A stretch of DNA of 64,000 nucleotides from Coniella vitis. Taxonomy: Eukaryota > Ascomycota > Sordariomycetes > Diaporthales > Schizoparmaceae. The notes under the pieces are model-generated. The model was not told where the DNA came from. It did no database searches and saw only the letters and a program-made list of their open reading frames with translations. Below are positions 10,803 to 22,600 of the stretch, one piece after another. The translations under genes were made by a program, and so were the position numbers. Each line of letters begins with the position of its first letter. Positions within the stretch are counted from its first letter, which is position 1. The stretch is from NCBI GenBank assembly GCA_011317545.1, contig WUJK01000006.1, positions 2,666,001-2,730,000 on the forward strand, in the 5' to 3' direction.

Positions 10803-12518
10803 TCATTCGTCGGGGCCGTGTAAGGGCTCATTCGACATGGGAATCATCCTGGCCCTTAGGTCTGGCTCGCGGTCCAACCTCTTGTCAAATGGCCACATGG
10901 GCCGGCGTATCCTCGCGTGGCCCAGTCTTTCGAGGTCCTGGTCCACGCCTCCAGGCGTCAAGCCCAGCATCCAGTCCTCAGCCATGGCGAACAGCTCTGG
11001 TTCCAAATACCCAATCTTGACAATGACAATGTCCGCCTGTCTGGGCTGCAGGTTGAGCGCTGTGAAGTCCTTTTCCTTGTGGTATGGCTTGCGCAGCTTG
11101 GTCAGAATGGCAAAGACACTGCCCACCTGTAGCACTACCTCTGTCACTGCGTCCTTGTCGCCGTGCTGGATGCTGTGCACCCACCCCGTCATGGTCAGCG
11201 ACCCTGCGTAGATATCGTCCACCATGGCACCAGCCGTGACCGTCACGGTAGCACCCACGCCAGCAGCAACGGCGATATCAACCGCTTCTGGGCCCGGCAC
11301 ACTGGCATAAATGACTTGTGGTCCGCCTTCGTTGCGGAATTCCTTGCGTTCGAGTAGCCGAGTCAAACCCCACGTGACATCGCCGCTTCCACCAGCAGTG
11401 GGATTGTCCCCCGAATCACTGATGAAGAAGGGCGTTGTCTTGTTGCCGCTTCCATCATGGCGGTTCTGGATTCTCTCCAGCGCCGTGTCCAGACACTCCG
11501 CAAAGCTGCCCGTCGGCGCAACAAAGTGGAACTCGTCTCGCCGCTCCCAAAACAACCGCGCAAGCTTCTCTGCTCCTGCAGCGACGGCCCTCGTGTCCCA
11601 TCCCGTCACCACCACCGCAGCGCGGTTCCGCGGCTCGTCTGCCCACGCATAGCCAACCCAGACCGCTGCGTCCAGCACAGGACGATTCTCGACGCCTCCT
11701 TCGCCTTGCTCGTTGGCCACGCGCGATACAGCAGCGTAGATGGAAGCCGCGGGCTCATCCCGTGTACTCGTCTGCTCCCCGGGCAAAAGAATAGGAACGG
11801 GCACCCACGCCTTCAACGGACGGTAAGGCACACCACCACCACCACCCCCATTATCCATCCCAGCTTCCCCAGCCGCGCGGTCCCTCCGTCGAAGAACCTC
11901 CAACAAACTCCCACACGCGCGCTTCCGCGTTTCCACAACATCCACGTGCGGCGCGGTACGATAGCACGTGAGGACATCACACATGTGCGCCAGTTCCCGC
12001 GACACATTTCCGTGGAGGTCCATGCTTGCGCTGATGATGCACTGGGGCCCCACGAGGGCGCGGATCTGGTGGAGGAGGTGGGCTTCGGCGTCGAGGAGGC
12101 CTTCCACACACATGGCGCCGTGGATGTCGAGCCAGAGACCGTCTAGGCCTGTCGATCGCTGCTGCTGCTGCTGCTGCTGGCCATCTCCACTGTCATCGTC
12201 CCCATCAATGCCTTCTTCCTTGTCTTGGCACGAGTCCACAATGGCGCCAAGCCGCGCCAAAAGCTCTGCAGTTAGCGACTCGTAGGCGTCGCGGGTGACC
12301 TGGCCCCCGGGGAGGGCATGCCCGATGAGTGCGCCGCGCCAGTGGGCGGCTTGGTAGAGAGACGAGTCGGATGCAGGCTCGAGCACTGCGCTGTGGTAGG
12401 CGAGGATGTCTGCGTCGCCGGTGCGCGGGTGGAATGCGGCGGCGTGGGTGCGCGCGGGGGAGAAGGTGGAGGTTTCGATGGCGAGGCCTGCGATGGCGAT
12501 TGTTGGTTTGCGGGACAT
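10803..12518 (-). CDS. M81-family metallopeptidase, microcystinase C (MlrC)-like
   Basis: Single-exon protein of 571 residues. The N-terminal two thirds match the M81/DUF1485 domain: AIAGLAIETSTFSP at the start, then LWLDIHGAMCVEG and SMDLHGNVS, whose Asp/His residues are the likely metal ligands, and RTAPHVDVVETRKRA. The C-terminal third matches the MlrC C-terminal domain (TPFFISDSGDNPTAGGSGD near the junction). Bacterial MlrC cleaves linearised microcystin, but fungal members have no settled substrate, so a small-peptide or amidohydrolase-type reaction is all that can be inferred. A DDDSGDGQQQQQQQ insertion at about residues 105-120 interrupts the domain and is encoded by a CAG/CTG run. No signal peptide is visible, so it is probably cytosolic. 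Confidence 0.88.
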   Translation of the reverse strand: MSRKPTIAIAGLAIETSTFSPARTHAAAFHPRTGDADILAYHSAVLEPASDSSLYQAAHWRGALIGHALPGGQVTRDAYESLTAELLARLGAIVDSCQDKEEGIDGDDDSGDGQQQQQQQRSTGLDGLWLDIHGAMCVEGLLDAEAHLLHQIRALVGPQCIISASMDLHGNVSRELAHMCDVLTCYRTAPHVDVVETRKRACGSLLEVLRRRDRAAGEAGMDNGGGGGGVPYRPLKAWVPVPILLPGEQTSTRDEPAASIYAAVSRVANEQGEGGVENRPVLDAAVWVGYAWADEPRNRAAVVVTGWDTRAVAAGAEKLARLFWERRDEFHFVAPTGSFAECLDTALERIQNRHDGSGNKTTPFFISDSGDNPTAGGSGDVTWGLTRLLERKEFRNEGGPQVIYASVPGPEAVDIAVAAGVGATVTVTAGAMVDDIYAGSLTMTGWVHSIQHGDKDAVTEVVLQVGSVFAILTKLRKPYHKEKDFTALNLQPRQADIVIVKIGYLEPELFAMAEDWMLGLTPGGVDQDLERLGHARIRRPMWPFDKRLDREPDLRARMIPMSNEPLHGPDE

Positions 12519-12850
12519 TGCTGGTATTGTTCTTTGATTTCTTCTGACCGCTTGAATGTGTAGGGTGAGAGACTTGCTTAACCTGAGAGTATACGGTTGT
12601 CTTGGTTTGTAAAGTACTTGTGCGCTGCTTATTGTGGGTTGCAGGTAGCGGAGTCGGCAAGACGGTTTATATGCACGAGATAAGCCCCGCGATCGTCATA
12701 ACGTGGTGGTCTCCTCTATCCGACTGGTGGGTATCCATCTGTTGCCGGAGTGCAATAACAGTGTAACCATCGCTGACCTCGTTATCACTGACGCTTCCAC
12801 CCTGAACAGCATCACCACTAGCAACGCTCCCAAAATCAACGCCCATCTCA
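12519..12850. other. Short intergenic region between two minus-strand genes
   Basis: Probable promoter and 5' UTR of the M81 gene plus the 3' UTR of the hydrolase. No coding sequence supported. Confidence 0.55.
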
Positions 12851-13468
12851 TCAAGAACTTTCCTTGTTAGCCTCGGCAGCAGCCACATCCAACGCCTCGT
12901 CCAAAAACCTGCTCCAAAGCGAGACATGCCCTTCCCCTTCCACCATCCTCGGCACCACCCACTCCCGCGGCAAATTGTCCGCAATCCACTTGCCATGCGC
13001 AAACGGCACCATCATATCCTCCGTGCCCTGATACACGTGCACAGGCACCCTCACATCGTGACTTAAATCAAACCCCCACCCTTGCAGCAACTCCAGATCA
13101 TCGTCCACCCACCCGTCGACCTGCCCGCCGCGCAAGCCATGCTGGATCTGCTCATGCAAGTACTGGCCCATGGCTGCGTCGTCGGCGAGCAGAGCCGCCT
13201 TGTCGACGGGCGGGAGGATGCTGGACAGGACTTGGGTGAGGCCCTCTGCGTCCGAGGCGAGCATGTCGGCTGCTTCGCGGGTGCAGAATGTGCGCAGGGC
13301 GGGCTCGCCTTGCTTCATTGCCGTCCATTCTTCGACGTCTGGGGAGTTTTTGTTTTTAGTTTAGTTTTTCCCTCTGGGTCAGCAGTTTGGCTGCAGAAAG
13401 GGGTGGAGGGTTCGATTTTCTGTGTGGAGTTGGCCTTTTTGAAGGGCTAGATATCTTTTCTTTTTTTT

Positions 13469-13505
<37 letters not shown>

Positions 13506-14067
13506 GAAGGTTAGCGACTTACTTGCTTCGCCCTGTCCTGCTGCGTAGTCCAGCCCTTTGGCGTCCATCGGCGCTGCTCCTGCGATGAGGATCACCGTCA
13601 CGCAAGCCTTCATCCTCGCCGCACAAGCGAGAGCATGAGGACCTATGTTTAGGAAACCGTGATATTCCGCATCAACATCCATTCCACTCACTCACTCCCG
13701 TAGACACTCGCCGTAGACAGACAAGGAATGGAGGACAAGACACAAGACAAAAGCACTCACCACCTCCACTATGCCCAATAACAACACACCTCTCGCTCCC
13801 CAAATGCGCCAGCAGCGCCTCCATATCCGCCACAGCGTCCACCACCTTGCGCCCAGCGTGGCGCGACGATCCGCCGTACCCGGGGCGGCTGGGCGTGACA
13901 AGACGGATGTTTCTCTGTGCGCAGGCTGCGCTCATTCTGGCGCTGGGCACAGACGAGCCCACGGTCCCGTGGAAGTAGAGGAGAGGAAAGGCGTCGTCGC
14001 TTTGCGAGCCGGAGAGGACGTATTCGAGGGCACGGCCGTCTGGGAGTGTGAGAGTTTGGTGGGCCAT
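12851..14067 (-). CDS. Alpha/beta hydrolase
   Basis: Three exons on the minus strand: 14067-13761, 13642-13523 and 13338-12851. Both introns join in phase 1 with GTGAGT and GTAAGT donors; total 304 residues. The fold is seen in LLYFHGTVGSS (oxyanion loop), SRPGYGGSS, and the nucleophile elbow GHSGGG spanning intron 1. The acid is probably the Asp in YQGTEDMMVPFAHG and the base the His in GEGHVSL. Substrate unknown; the closest general class is the proline-iminopeptidase/epoxide-hydrolase-like group. Intron 2 contains an A/G-rich tract of about 40 nt (13466-13506). No signal peptide. Confidence 0.85.
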
Positions 14068-14884
14068 TGTTTTCGTGTGGATTTGTTGCTTTTATTTTTG
14101 TTGTAGCCCTTGGTGGTGATGGTGATAGTGTTTGATATTGGTTGAGATGTTGTAAAGTGTAAGAGGTTCTCTGGCGGTTTATATACTTACTCATTAAGTG
14201 GTTTGGTGGTTTACCTAGCCGCGTATCAGATCTAATACAAGTTGGTAGGATGCGATATCAGCTAAGCACACAAGTACCCTGTTCAGCAGCGCTGATACCC
14301 GGATAGGAAGGTCAAGTTGCATATTTGATCCAGCGTTGGTCTGTTTCTCGACGGCTCCAGGCTCATTCTCGCTCAAGGTGACTCATTTTGCTTCATATCT
14401 GCTCAGGTAAGCCTATACCGTGGGAGGTGAGGGTCTGAGAGACTTGCTCGATATATTGATACCAGAGAAAGATAGCTATGCAACGGCGCAGTATTGTATC
14501 ACATAAAGCGAATAGAAGAGAGTATAACAGAGTGTATATATTCCGTATTGTATATTGTATAGAAGGAACAAGCTGTTATTCGAATATATAAACGCTAGCA
14601 ACAACTTAGGCCTTCGCAGGGTTAGGGTTCAACTGAACCCATTATTCTTATACCAAATATTAGTAGTAAGTTTTTGGCAGTTGACTTACATGATATAGGC
14701 ACCCTATATGAATATACATATTCCATCCTTCTCCCTCTTTAAGACTGTGTATTTTGGTCAACAGTAAGCACTACGGAGCCGAGAATACAACACACCATTC
14801 AAAAAGATCAAAGAGTCTCTCTTTGTTTTTCCAGAAAAGTGTTCTTCATTTGCAATATCCCAACACATCTGGACTGGTACACTT
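14068..14884. other. AT-rich intergenic spacer
   Basis: AT-rich with many TATA-like strings and no gene. It contains one telomere-like box, AGGGTTAGGGTT at 14618-14629, about 550 bp upstream of the hydrolase start. Confidence 0.5.
14618..14629. promoter_or_regulatory. Telomere-repeat-like box (AGGGTTAGGGTT)
   Basis: Two TTAGGG-type units in tandem. Upstream of the minus-strand hydrolase but distant; function unproven. Confidence 0.35.
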
Positions 14885-17567
14885 TCACACGTGATTATCA
14901 CTACCAGGATTTGCTCCAGGTCGCCTGCGCAAACTGACGCTCAATCCACTGCGTTGCTGGGGTTTATCCTCGTCCGTTTCGGGGGTCCGTTGGGTAGCCA
15001 GTTGCTGCGCTGCCAAACCGTGGATATCTCCAGCGTCTTCAGTTGGCTGAGTGGTTTGGTTGATATTTGGTCTTTTCCGGTTCCTTAGCCCGTTGAGAAG
15101 CTCGCTCACTTGATTGACAGAAAAGGCGAGGGTGACTAGCGGTATAGCGACAGCGAGGGTGATGCCGACTGCAAGAGAAGGTCAGTCTGGGAAGCGCTGT
15201 GGATGATAAATCTCACAGAAGCAGACTTCAGCCTTTTTATACTCCGAATCCCTAAAGAAACGGAAAGGATGACACCACCATTGCCACTACTCACAAAGCA
15301 TGGGAAAGATCCACTGGGGGCTGTATGACACATTCCCGTTCTTGTCATGAGGGAAGCTGTTGATATTGAGTGCAAAGAGCGAGGTGAGGAAGGAGATGGG
15401 GAGCTGCGTGTGGTTAGGAACTTGTGGTTAGCCTGTGCTTACTCCTCTCTGGCCTGGGACGGGGGACTTGCAAAGATGATGGTGACCACGGTGAATACCA
15501 TGATTGTCCTGCCTTGCTTTGTCGTATCGTCGGAGGCCTGGCGCGCTGATATAGCCTCGCTCAGATTCGCGTGTTTTTGGCGCAGATCGAGAAGGTGGTT
15601 AATCTTTGAATCCATCAGTACAGCGAGCACCACTTGACTTGCTCAGGAAATCGCCGCTTACATTTTCTTGTACCTCACGAGCATCTGCCCTCAACTTATC
15701 AACTTGATCCATAATAGCTTGCAGTTGGCTGAAGTAACTGTAGCGTACTTGAAGGCTAGCGAAGTTTTCTCGAAGACGGTCGAATTGAATTTGTTCCAGA
15801 GAACGGTAACTTTGGTAGGCCTTCTCAAAACTCGACATTTTGTCGCCAACCTCTGATTGAGACTGAAGAACAAGTCGAATGCTGTGCAGCTCGTCAATGA
15901 TGTCCTTGACCTCCTCCAAAAGGTTGATCTCCGCAGTAATATCGCTGCTGCGGTGCATCTGGTCTCTGGATATGTTGTGCTGCGCTCGGAGGCTGTTCTT
16001 GAATTCTGTGAACAGGTCCACTTCCCTTTCTGCCTTGGATCCGGTACAAATATTAGCCGTCACTCAGCACTGGTTCCATTCGTTCTCCTTTAACGTGAGG
16101 TAGCCAAGAAGAGAAGAGCCGCTCACTGTCTCTGCAATCGATGCCGCGAAGACCTGTAAAAGGTGCATCTCGTCCCGCGTGCCGCCCTGATTGAGCTCCA
16201 CGTTGAGTATGCTCCGGATACAATGGCCCAGAATGACCGGCATCATGCCCTGGGCAGAAAGGATCTCGGATTGTCCCGCACTGCCTTGCTTGAGGTCGTC
16301 GCTAATGATCTTCTGGATACGAAAAGGGTCGTTCTCTTCCCTGAGGAACTCGGAACAAGAAGTTACGAGCGTGCCTACCCCGTTGGGATCAGCGATCATG
16401 GTCTGTCTATACCTGCAGTCCGCAATAGAGTCGAGCCGGGCCTTGCCATACCGTCGTCCATAATGTGCAACCACAGCTGGTCCACCATACAAATGACTCT
16501 TTGCGAAGACGGCACGCCGCTTTGATACCGGAACAGGACTTGGCCTTCATTCCGGTCGTCCTTTCCAGACAAAGAGTGGTATGCAAACTGATCCAGAGTC
16601 AGGGGAATGTACAGGTTGTCAGTGCCCTGCTTCCCATAATATCGTATCAGTGCTTCGCTGAATTTGAACGCAGGTTGCGAAGCATGGAAGACTCCCCTCG
16701 GTTCTGGACTTGGCGCTGCGCCTTGCATGAGGTCTTGAATTCGGTTTTGACGCTCCTGTGTGGTGAAAGCAAAGTAGGGGATCTATGATGCACAATTATC
16801 AACATAACTACGTGGCTGCGATGCTATGCTGGACAGAAGGTTGGCATACAACCATTGATGCGTGAGTTCTCCGGAAACGCATGACTGGAACGTCGTGTGT
16901 GGAGGTCTATTGATACTCGTCAGCTTTTCTCGCAACATAACTCCTCGCGAAGCAAAGAAGGTAGAGAGGTAATCGCGGAGACAGTTGTACCTTTATGCGG
17001 GCATGCGGTGGCATGTAGCGATACTGGCGCGACTCGGCGTACTGCGATAATTTATCTTTGATAAAAGCATGCTCTTCGTGGTAGTTACGTTCCAACTCTG
17101 CCATGGTAAGGTGGTGGCGCGACCCGGCGTACTGCGACCATTCGACTTTGATGAAAGCATGCTCTTCGTGGTAATTACGTCCCATCTTTGCCATGGTCGA
17201 GTGATGGCGCCTTCGCTGGTCGATTCGAGACCCACCGACAGAGTCCCTATCTCGAGAGCTGTGTTCCTTGGAGGGCTTCTCGTCGTCAAGGCCGCTATCC
17301 TCTGCACCTTCTTCGTCGCCACTACGCCCGCTTCCTTGCTTGCCTTGTTTGCCTTGCTCCTCTACATTAGTGCTAGAGTCTTACTAACGGCCTTTCTCAG
17401 GTAAGAGTGGCGAGAATTACCAGCAGTCTCGTCCAACTTTGGTTTACTCAGCTCGTCCGCCCGGTAAGAGTATATCGATTTCAGGACATCCTGTTGATCA
17501 ATCGGGATTTAATGCACGCCGCGCTTCTCGCCGTACTTGAGAGGAATCATACCTCAGTCCACAAATC
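14885..17567 (-). CDS. CorA-like Mg2+ transporter-type membrane protein (probable C-terminal half of an ankyrin-CorA gene)
   Basis: Minus strand. Consistent exons: about 17340-16991 (5' limit uncertain), 16782 to about 16450, about 16406-16127, 16033-15662, 15603-15472, 15403-15295 and 15168-14885. Two tentative short exons (17490-17421, 17567-17553) lie upstream. The fungal CorA-like core is clear: VICMVDQLWLHI, an extended helical segment (FEKAYQSYRSLEQIQFDRLR), TM1 IMVFTVVTIIF-LPISFLTSLFALN and TM2 TLAVAIPLVTLAFSV. The canonical GMN signature is replaced by ALN, as in many fungal homologues, so ion selectivity is doubtful. The intron at 15471-15404 is GC-AG. Between about 16450 and 16406 the frame shifts without a credible intron: either an unusual splice, a sequence error or an inactivating frameshift. 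Two 30-residue repeats lie upstream. ATG 17194 is an alternative start. Confidence 0.72.
17025..17204 (-). repeat. 90-bp tandem duplication inside the CorA-like gene
   Basis: Two head-to-tail copies (17025-17114 and 17115-17204) differ at scattered sites and keep the frame. Each encodes the shared core NYHEEHAFIK followed by SQYA-SR. Several differences change residues, so the copies are not brand new. Confidence 0.85.
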
Positions 17568-17656
17568 CTGCGAGATCCAGTGTCAGGAAACCCAAGTGCC
17601 AGTCAACCGAGAAAGTGGGAAAAACCACAACGTACAATGTTGGCCGGCAAATGCAC

Positions 17657-18769
17657 TCATTGGAACAGTCTCTCGTCACTAATACGCTGGGCACTGGCCA
17701 CTGCAGACATGAGTTCTTCTGGGCTAGAGTCATATATGGCCGTAAATACCGTGAAGCCGAGTCTTTCTATAACACTCTTTGGGTAGACATCCACCATCCG
17801 AGCCTTCTGGCCCTCACAGATGCTGCTGGCAGCGGCCGGCCGTGGTCGTTCTCGAGGCGGCGGCGGCGCCTCCTGCAACACATGCTCAGAAGTCGAGAGC
17901 CATTCCTGCAGCTCGACCATCTCCCTTGTGGCGCTGAGGTTCGTCGCCGTGTGCGCAATATCTTGCGGCGTCCTTCCAGCCTGGTCTTTCGCGGCGGTGT
18001 CGGGCTTCCAGCCCTGGTTCATCATCATGCGCCGCACGAGGTCGAGTCGTCCGTATCTCGCTGCCCAGTGAAGACCAGTCCACCCCTGGGTGTTTTCTTG
18101 ATGGCCCAAGGTCTGAGGCGACTCGTGCTGCAGCAAGACCCCGAGGATCCCAGGTTGCTGAGCTCTGGCTGCGAACTGAATCGGCGTATCACCATTCCTG
18201 TTCTTGGAACAAATATCATTCTCAGACCCTGTCATCAACTTCCGGACCACTTCGGCCATTCCGTGATAAGCAGCCCAGTGAAGCGCAGTATTGCCCTCAC
18301 TATCCACACCGCGCACGGGTGCACCGAATCGAAACAGCACCTCGACAGAGTCTTTTTGATTACTTGCAATGGCAAGGTAGCCCAGTGGCAGGTCTCCCAC
18401 CATCTCCGACAGCATGCGGTCCACTTGCGCCTGTGACTGTGCCTTTGCGCGCTCCAGCAGGTGTCTGACCACTCTGGGGCAATCTCTGGACGCGGCGATC
18501 CGCAACAGGGAGTGTCCAAATCTGTTGGCCATGAACCAAGTAGCTTCACTGTTTGGCCCGTCCACCAGGAGAATCATTGCCGTTTCGTCTTTTGAGTGAT
18601 CACAGGCCATATGTACTGGCGTATACCCCGTCGCCTTCGTCTGTGTTGCCAAAGATGCGCCGTGACCTAGGAGCACCTTGACCGTCTCCGAATATCCAGC
18701 ACGCGCGGCGATGTGGAGCGCCGTCCAGCCTCGTGATGTCTTGGCATCAATGTCCACTTTGATTTCCGA

Positions 18770-18802
<33 letters not shown>

Positions 18803-19656
18803 CGCTGAAGAGAAGGGAAAGCTCTCCAACAGGCATGTCACCATATCAGACGGGTCCACACCGTCGCCGCCGCTCACGGCCTCATGCAAAGGCGTTGCAT
18901 CGGTGGGCTTGCACTTGGCCCCAGCCAGATCAGGATACGCAGAGAAGATGCGCACAAGAGCATCACATCCATTGCGTGCCGCAATGTGCAACACATTGCC
19001 CCCGTTCGGTGTCAGCCTGGTGAGGTTGGCGCCACAGTCCATCAGGAAACGCACCGCCTTCACATGGGCGCTCTGCTCGTCCAGTTGCCTTGTGCAGGTC
19101 GATATGACGTGGAGAAACGCCGAGCCGCCATTGCGCTCGTCGTCTGTCTGGACGAGTCTCTTGACGACCTCGGTCTTCCGCAGTTGCGCGGCCAGGAGCA
19201 AAGGGGTCATGCCATTCCGGTCCTCGTGTAGCATGCTCGCGCCACGGTCGAGAAGCTGGTCGATGATGCCCAAGTTTGGATTCAGAGCTTCCACGGCGTC
19301 GAAGAGGACCGTGCGGCCACGTCGGTCCGGATCGTCGACGTCGGCCTTGGAGAGGAGGATGTCGACAAGGTCGCCCCGATCAAGGGCTACGGCATACTGC
19401 AGGGGACTGACGTCCTTTGGGCCGCGTTCATGCATCGCCCAATAGTTGGCGTTCGTGACCTCCGTGCGAAGAAGTTGCGCGTTCCCAGTTCGCAAGATGG
19501 AATTAAGCACTGGCTCGCCAGAGCCTGCAGCGTTTCAGAGAGTATACCTAAGAGTTGATGTGCGTGCGACGACATACTGATGATCGCGACTTCTTGCTCT
19601 ACCGACCTCGGTTCCAGTCCTCCGTTCCCTTCCATGTCATATTCTGCAGGATGCAT
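17657..19656 (-). CDS. Ankyrin-repeat protein (possibly the N-terminal half of an ankyrin-CorA gene)
   Basis: Two exons on the minus strand, 19656-19578 and 19524-17657, join in phase 1 (GTATGT...CTGCAG) to give 648 residues. About ten to twelve ankyrin repeats are visible, for example NVLHIAARNGCDALVRIF, ATPLHEAVSGGD, WTALHIAARAGYSETVKVLL, TALHWAAYHGMAEVVRKLM and WTGLHWAARYGRLDLVRRMM. A run of ten Thr (GTC repeat, 18769-18801) sits inside one repeat. The C-terminus, from RLGFTVFTAIYDSSPEEL, is not ankyrin. The next recognisable exons downstream on the same strand are CorA-like, and ankyrin-CorA fusions are common in filamentous fungi. I could not find an in-phase donor before the stop at 17657, so one gene or two remains open. 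Function unknown; ankyrin arrays mediate protein binding. Confidence 0.85.
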
Positions 19657-22600
19657 TGCTGAATGTGAGGTTTTTGGCGGAAGCGGGACGAAGGATCTCT
19701 AGTGCTTCCACAATTCCGTTGATGTGTCTATTGTAGCTCAAAATGTCGACTGCTTGCTTAAAACGATGGCTGAGACTGAAGAAGACAATGCGAAGGCGTA
19801 GATGATGACGAGATTTAACCTGTACTTCTATGCTCAGCGCCGCCTACAAAACTGGCTCTCACGTGAAGAAGAGCCTGTCAGCCTGTGCCACCCCCCAAAC
19901 GCATCTCATTAACCCAAGCAACCAGTCAGGTCGGTCCACTTGTATGCAGAGGATGAGGATACCTTGATCATGATAGGCTCAGCGCACAGGGATGGCCCAA
20001 TATATTAAAGAGTTCTCTGACGTGCATGCAGCGCTGTGAGCACCCAAATGGGGACGCTTTGCAAGCGAAAGCAACGTTCTAGAGCAGAATACGGTGGTAG
20101 CTGAATGTATATTATGTGTATTATGCATAGTTATGCATGTCGCCCGAGAAAAGGGTGCATATTTGGCGCATGTGTTTAGCACTTATTTGGGCATGGCGTT
20201 GAAAGGCCTCACATGGGGGAATTTCAGCTCGTTACGTAGCTTTGAAGATATGACTTGTCAGTTTCCTTACCCTGCTGCACATTATGGCCAATGAGCAGAA
20301 GCGTGGCTTTTGTGGTCTACCAGGCTCTGCATGACCGAGAACGGGGTTTTGATGGGCAACTTGAGAGGACACTGCATGCATCTACTATGGGATACTCCCT
20401 CTCTGTGGTACACCTGCCTTGGAGGCAGAGCACGGTATAACTCGCTTTTCCTTGCCCGTTGTTACAGTGTTGATGAACTAGTTCCTGCGACAGCCTGGAT
20501 TTTCGAACCAATCATTTGGGCTCAGAAGTAATGCCAAAACCCTTGGAGCTATCACACCATGTCTTTATCATCCCGCAGCTCCCTTATTCGTTAAAAGAAA
20601 AAGCAACTGCAATCGAATATGTGACATGCTCCTATTTTTATGGTTATAGTAGGAGTGGAATGCATTATCTTGAGTATAATTGCTTGCTACCCTATATCAC
20701 GAAGCACGGGAGGAGTCTCATGTTTTGTAGTTGATCCCTGAATTGCACGAAGCCAATATTAAATGAAATCTTGATTGTGTAGCTAATACGTGACTACGTG
20801 AATATGCGACGACGTTAACAACGTAATGTGAGTACTCCTCCAAAGTTTCTATTCTCGAATCGAATATTGAAGTCTTGAAACAGAGTTCGGAGAGTTGATA
20901 ACAAAGGACACCTTGATTCTTGTCAAGTTACTTCCGGGCTTACTGCCTCGCAAGATCCAGGACACTGATACAGATGGCCCTTGAGATATTGTTGCCTCCC
21001 AAGAAGCAGCATATATCGTGGTAATGTTTAACATCTACGATAAAGGCTTTTACATGAGGTATGGGATAGTAAAAGGTGGCTGCGGTGGAGGTTGCTGGAA
21101 CGTTGAGGAGCGTATGGTGTACTGCTCTGCGTTATGCACAGGGTCTTGAATATATAAGCCGGAAAATTAATGTGTTAGAGTTTATATCGTTTCTATAGCA
21201 CGATCACAACTCGCACATCTCATATAACACTTGGGTTTCTGGTGACTTGCCTTGTCAAAGAAGGACCTATTCAAGAAACAAGACTCGCTGAGCCAAAACA
21301 TACAAGAGGACCGAATCTCACAATCTCGATCCATTGAGCAACTTCCCGACTCCCTCCTATATTCCATACACAAAACAATGTCTCCTATTGGCCACTTCGC
21401 CTAGTGTAAGTGGACGCAACCAATCACCATCATAACGGGAATTTGGACAATCCATATACAAGAAACAAACCAGGACTCAAAGGGCTGTTTTCTTACAATT
21501 CTCAGATTAATATATTTGCCTCATCCATAGGATAGCAGTCGCCTTTTTTGGGCTGAGGCGCAGGGTTTCAAACTGTTCGAAGACCAGCTGGTTTCCACGG
21601 TGGCAAAGTGGCAGGTCTGTCGCTTTTCGCTTCTAACCCACATCATAGACGGCGACGGGATGACAAAATCTATCTCATACCATTGGCATGCACCCACATT
21701 CTGTGCAATAAAATTGATGTTGCTTGATAAGTTTGGGCTATGCTTTTTGCTTTGAGCAACGAGTTTGTTTCGGGGGTCTTTGCAATCCAGCGAAGGAGTA
21801 GCGTCTGACCTCACATAGAACTCCAGTAGGTTTTTTCTTCTCTTCTTGCTCTACAGTACGTAATCTAATTGCTCGTGCTTCCAACAGACAATGAAAATAG
21901 TTACGCTTAAAGCTCACCCAAAGGTTGGCGAGGCTTGGCGGAGCGGAGGACAGCCTTGTCAGTTTCATAGTGGAGCCTTGTCCCATCAACAAGGACAGGG
22001 CCTGGAGGGCCAAGCAGAAGAGCGAATCAGAGGGCAGCGCTAAACTGGGAAAAGCCCAATGCGGAAATTCTCAGCCTCACTCTCGACTTGGAACGCTTTT
22101 GTAAATTGACAATCGCGGCTGCAACGCAGTTTTTGTCACGCAGTTCCGTTGTTGTCGGAAACAAGGCCGGCCTATGGTTTCTGGGCTAAGAATGGCGCTG
22201 AGCGAAGGAAGGGTTGTTGTTTCTCCATCAGGAAATTCTTGGACGGTCTGGCCGCTAGGCTAACGACATCAGATGCTCGGACGAAACTGGGTGCTGGGCG
22301 GTTTATGACGCGTCGCTGCCTTTTGGTCGTGTTGCTGCATGGAAGCCCTCGCTGTCACCGTTGGCTCGGTGCTGCTCCACCTGGCTTCTGTTGACACTGG
22401 GGGTGGTGTGAAGCGGTGCAAGAGCCTCGGCTCGACTGTTTTCCTCACCCAGTTGGGGGGAATGTGGCGTTCTGGTTGCTGCGGATCACGGATCACGGAT
22501 CAGAAGGCCCGTGGCAACGAACGTGGCAGTGGGCGTGCGATCGCCACTTGGAAGAATACATAGCATAGAAGTCTCTCCGGTTGAGTTCCTCTTGCAGTCG

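Noticed and set aside
16907..17194. Separate small gene encoding only the 30-residue repeats
   Set aside because: The frame splices in phase into the CorA-like exon at 16782 and fits as its N-terminal extension.
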